This document shows positions 5,827 through 7,923 of a stretch of DNA of 7,923 nucleotides, piece after piece. This DNA is from Actinomycetospora sp. (lineage in GTDB: Bacteria > Actinomycetota > Actinomycetes > Mycobacteriales > Pseudonocardiaceae): positions 1 to 7,923 of the forward strand of contig JAICLN010000197.1 of assembly GCA_025925615.1 (NCBI GenBank), given 5' to 3'. The notes beneath the pieces are model-generated. The model saw nothing but the letters and a program-made list of their open reading frames with translations. It did no database searches and was not told the origin of the DNA. A program made the position numbers and the translations under genes. Each line of letters opens with the position of its first letter. Positions within the stretch are counted from its first letter, which is position 1.

Positions 5827-7512
5827 GTGACGACCACACCGACGGCTCCGGGGACGACGGCCGCGGCCGTGCCTCCCGAGGAGCAGGCGGACCAGCCCCG
5901 CGGGACCACGACCGCGGCGCGGCCCTCGTCATCGCCTGCCCCGGCAGCAGCGCCCGCGCCCGCTCCGGCGCGCGGGTCCGCGACTCCCTGGCTGCTGTCC
6001 CTGCTCGTCCTCGTCACCGGCATGTTCATGTCGGTGCTCGACGTCAGCATCGTCAACGTCGCGATCCCGTCGATGCAGAAGGACTTCGGGGTCACCACCG
6101 ACCAGATCCAGTGGGTCTCGACGGCGTACTCGCTCGCCCTGGGCGTGATCGTGCCGGCGAGCGCGTGGCTGGGGGAGCGGCTGGGACTCGGCCGGGCCTA
6201 CGTCGTGTCGCTGGTCTTCTTCGGGCTCGGATCCGCGCTGTGCGGGCTGGCGTGGGACATCAACTCGATGATCGTCTTCCGCATCCTGCAGGCGATCCCC
6301 GGCGGGATCATCCCGGTGGTCGCGCTCTCGATGGTCTACCGGCTCGTGCCGCGCGAGAAGATCGGAGCGGCCATGGGGCTCTACGGCCTCGGGATCGTGT
6401 TCGCCCCGGCGGTCGGTCCGACCCTCGGCGGTTACCTGGTCGAGTACGTCGACTGGCGGCTGATCTTCTTCATCAACGTCCCGATCGGGATCATCGGCGC
6501 GATCGCCGCCCTCGTGTGGCTGCCGCTGCCGAAGGGCTCCAAGGGCAAGAGGTTCGACTACCTGGGCTTCGCCACGGTCGCCTCCGGCCTGTTCTCCCTG
6601 CTCCTGGCGCTCTCGGAGGGCGAGTCCTGGGGCTGGACGTCGTACCCCGTCCTCATCCTGTTCACGGTCGGTGCGCTGTGCCTCGCGCTGTTCGTCGTGA
6701 TCGAGCTCGAGGTCGACGAGCCGATGCTGAACGTCCGGGTCTTCAAGTACTGGGCGTTCACGAACTCGCTCATCCTCATCGCGGTGCTCTCGGTGGGCCT
6801 GTTCGGCGTGCTGTTCTTCATCCCGTTGTTCCTGCAGCAGACCCAGGGCCTCGGCGCGTTCGACACCGGCCTCCTGCTGCTCCCGCAGGCCCTCGTCATG
6901 GGCGTGCTCATGCCCGTGGCCGGCCGGATCTACGACCGCTTCGGGCCCCGATGGCCTGCCGTGATCGGCCTGTCGATCCTCGCGCTCGGGACCTGGATGC
7001 TCCGGGATCTCTCGGTCGACTCCTCGTGGAGCGACCTGCGCTGGATCCTGATGTTCCGGGCGATCGGCATGGGCCTGGCGATGATGCCGATCATGACCGG
7101 CGGCATCTCGGCGGTGCCGCCGGACCAGGTCAGCGGGGCGAGTGCCTTCAACAACGTCACCCAGCGGACCGCGGCGGCGATGGGCCTCGCCGCGCTCACC
7201 GCCCTGCTGGGCTCCAAGGAGGCCCAGCAGCTCTCAGACACCGGCGGGATGATGGGCATGATGTCCGGCGGCTCGACATCGGGTGCGGGAGCCGCGGCCG
7301 CTGCCTCGTCGGCGGGGGCGAGCGGGGGCATCTCGCCCATGTTCGGGCAGTACATGTCCTACACGCAGGCGCAGGCGAGCTCGTTCGTCACGGCACTGGA
7401 CAACCTCATGATCGTCACGACCGCCCTGACGGTGGTCGGGGTCGTGCTCGCCTGCTTCCTGCGCAGCGGGCCCGCCCCGAAGACCGGGGGACCGGCCGTC
7501 GTCGAGGCCTGA
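5827..7512 (+). CDS. DHA2/EmrB-type 14-TM MFS drug efflux permease
   Basis: This inner-membrane, proton-driven multidrug exporter has 561 residues. A disordered Pro/Ala/Thr-rich tail fills residues 1 to about 55. TM1 follows with the DHA2 motif MSVLDVSIVNVAIPSM (D72). The loop 2-3 motif A is weakened (LGERLGLGR, with E117 for the usual Asp). The antiporter motif C is clear: GLGIVFAPAVGPTLGG, 187-202. Motif spacing and length fit 14 helices. Before the last helix, residues 473-505 form a low-complexity Met/Gly/Ser/Ala loop beginning GGMMGMMSGG. The substrate is unknown. Two adjacent GTGs (5824, 5827) can start it; the second suits the upstream -10 box. A longer in-frame start at 5665 would cross the opposite gene and is unlikely. 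No adjacent TetR or MarR regulator or membrane-fusion partner is visible. Confidence 0.9.
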   Translation: MTTTPTAPGTTAAAVPPEEQADQPRGTTTAARPSSSPAPAAAPAPAPARGSATPWLLSLLVLVTGMFMSVLDVSIVNVAIPSMQKDFGVTTDQIQWVSTAYSLALGVIVPASAWLGERLGLGRAYVVSLVFFGLGSALCGLAWDINSMIVFRILQAIPGGIIPVVALSMVYRLVPREKIGAAMGLYGLGIVFAPAVGPTLGGYLVEYVDWRLIFFINVPIGIIGAIAALVWLPLPKGSKGKRFDYLGFATVASGLFSLLLALSEGESWGWTSYPVLILFTVGALCLALFVVIELEVDEPMLNVRVFKYWAFTNSLILIAVLSVGLFGVLFFIPLFLQQTQGLGAFDTGLLLLPQALVMGVLMPVAGRIYDRFGPRWPAVIGLSILALGTWMLRDLSVDSSWSDLRWILMFRAIGMGLAMMPIMTGGISAVPPDQVSGASAFNNVTQRTAAAMGLAALTALLGSKEAQQLSDTGGMMGMMSGGSTSGAGAAAAASSAGASGGISPMFGQYMSYTQAQASSFVTALDNLMIVTTALTVVGVVLACFLRSGPAPKTGGPAVVEA

Positions 7513-7514
7513 CG

Positions 7515-7679
7515 GGTCGTCCTTGCGGAGTCCATCACGTCCGGCGACCTCGCGAGCCGGATCGCTTCGCGGGCGACCGCCTGGGTGTGGAGCCAGCGGT
7601 CGGGCAGGTGCTCGGCGAGGGTCACCTCGGCGAGCGCCCGGGCGCCCGCGAACGACGGCAGGGGTGGGCGCCGGATCAG
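7515..7679 (-). pseudogene. Remnant of an HD-domain protein N-terminus
   Basis: On the minus strand the frame through this gap reads ARALAEVTLAEHLPDRWL and then HTQAVAREAIRLARSPDV. This matches the helical start of small actinobacterial HD/HDIG-domain hydrolases, where RWxHxxxVAxxA precedes the metal-binding HD. The match stops near 7515-7540, and the frame then runs antisense into the transporter gene. No HD dipeptide or later part of the domain follows. The piece is about 45 residues of a protein that normally has well over 150. GTG 7625 is the only clear start, and it falls inside the homologous part. I infer that a deletion or rearrangement removed the rest. It sits directly downstream of the Clp N-domain gene on the same strand. 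Confidence 0.55.
7541..7560. terminator. Possible hairpin downstream of the transporter gene
   Basis: CCGGC (7541-7545) and GCCGG (7556-7560) form a perfect five-base stem around a ten-base loop, 28 bases after the transporter stop. There is no T tract, and the segment also belongs to the HD remnant, so a terminator role is only possible. Confidence 0.2.
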
Positions 7680-7923
7680 TCGATCGACGGGAGGTCGGCG
7701 GTGTGCTCGTCGAAGAGCCGGGCGAGCTCGACCTGGACGCGGTCGTGCACCGTCGTGACGTCGACCCTGACCTCGGCGAGGACGTCGTCGGCGATGCCGC
7801 CCGTGCCGAAGAGTCCGAGCAGGAGGTGCTCGGTGCCGACGAAGCCGTGGCCGAGTTCGATGCCCACCTCGGAGGCGCGGTCCAGGGTCCGTTTCGCGCG
7901 CGGGGTGAAGGGGATGCGGGCCG
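7676..7923 (-). CDS. Stand-alone Clp N-domain protein, C-terminal part (partial)
   Basis: The gene enters from the right edge; its N-terminus is outside the window. The visible 81 residues begin ARIPFTPRAKRTLDRASEVG and continue with GHGFVGTEHLLLGLFGTGG and DDVLAEVRVD. This is the Clp_N repeat that in ClpC/ClpA binds substrates and adaptors. It then ends with a short charged tail (ARLFDEHTADLPSID) and no AAA+ ATPase module. It is therefore a Clp N-domain-only protein, common in actinobacteria, probably with a first repeat upstream. These may act as substrate-binding or regulatory partners of ClpC, but no function is established here. The GTG at 7865-7867 lies within the conserved domain and is not the true start. 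Confidence 0.86.
   Translation of the reverse strand, partial: ARIPFTPRAKRTLDRASEVGIELGHGFVGTEHLLLGLFGTGGIADDVLAEVRVDVTTVHDRVQVELARLFDEHTADLPSID

Noticed and set aside
7359..7514. Continuation of the HD remnant as a longer real gene antisense to the transporter
   Set aside because: No HD-domain motif appears in that frame, and the transporter's last helix and tail occupy the plus strand there.

Overview
The window is a GC-rich, densely coded stretch from an actinobacterium. Strong C/G third positions, frequent GTG starts, near-absence of Shine-Dalgarno sites and TANNNT -10 boxes placed directly before start codons all point there. The protein flavour (UvrA-like paralogue, long alanine/proline-rich tails) fits a Pseudonocardiales-type genome, but that is an inference. 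I saw no rRNA, tRNA, CRISPR array, insertion sequence or phage gene.

Layout, left to right. (1) The 3' end of a UvrA-like ABC protein (+), with an odd D-loop. (2) serA (+), an E. coli-type phosphoglycerate dehydrogenase with a C-terminal ACT domain, apparently read from a leaderless mRNA. (3) A convergent isochorismatase-fold hydrolase (-). (4) Divergent from it, a tight three-gene operon (+): an acyl-CoA-dehydrogenase-fold flavoprotein lacking a glutamate at both classical catalytic-base positions, an NMNAT-like nucleotidyltransferase, and an ApgM-type member of the alkaline-phosphatase/phosphoglycerate-mutase superfamily. The last two are joined by a GTGA stop/start overlap. (5) A small DUF1330-type protein (-), whose 3' end overlaps the ApgM-like gene. 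(6) Divergent from it, a 14-TM DHA2/EmrB-type drug efflux transporter (+) with a long disordered N-terminus and a Met/Gly/Ser/Ala-rich loop before its last helix. (7) A short remnant of the N-terminus of an HD-domain protein (-). (8) The C-terminal half of a stand-alone Clp N-domain protein (-), cut by the window edge.

SerA makes the first committed step of serine synthesis and looks like housekeeping. The three-gene operon is the best candidate for something undescribed: a nucleotide-activating enzyme, a phosphoryl-transfer metalloenzyme and a base-less flavoprotein are co-translated. The nucleotidyltransferase/ApgM pairing recalls the logic of phosphinothricin biosynthesis, but no PEP mutase or enolase homologue is visible here, so no pathway can be assigned.

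A second theme is regulatory. The first genes of five transcription units have a plausible -10 element 6-8 bases before the start codon, implying leaderless mRNAs throughout the window. Two of these use the identical hexamer TAGGCT.
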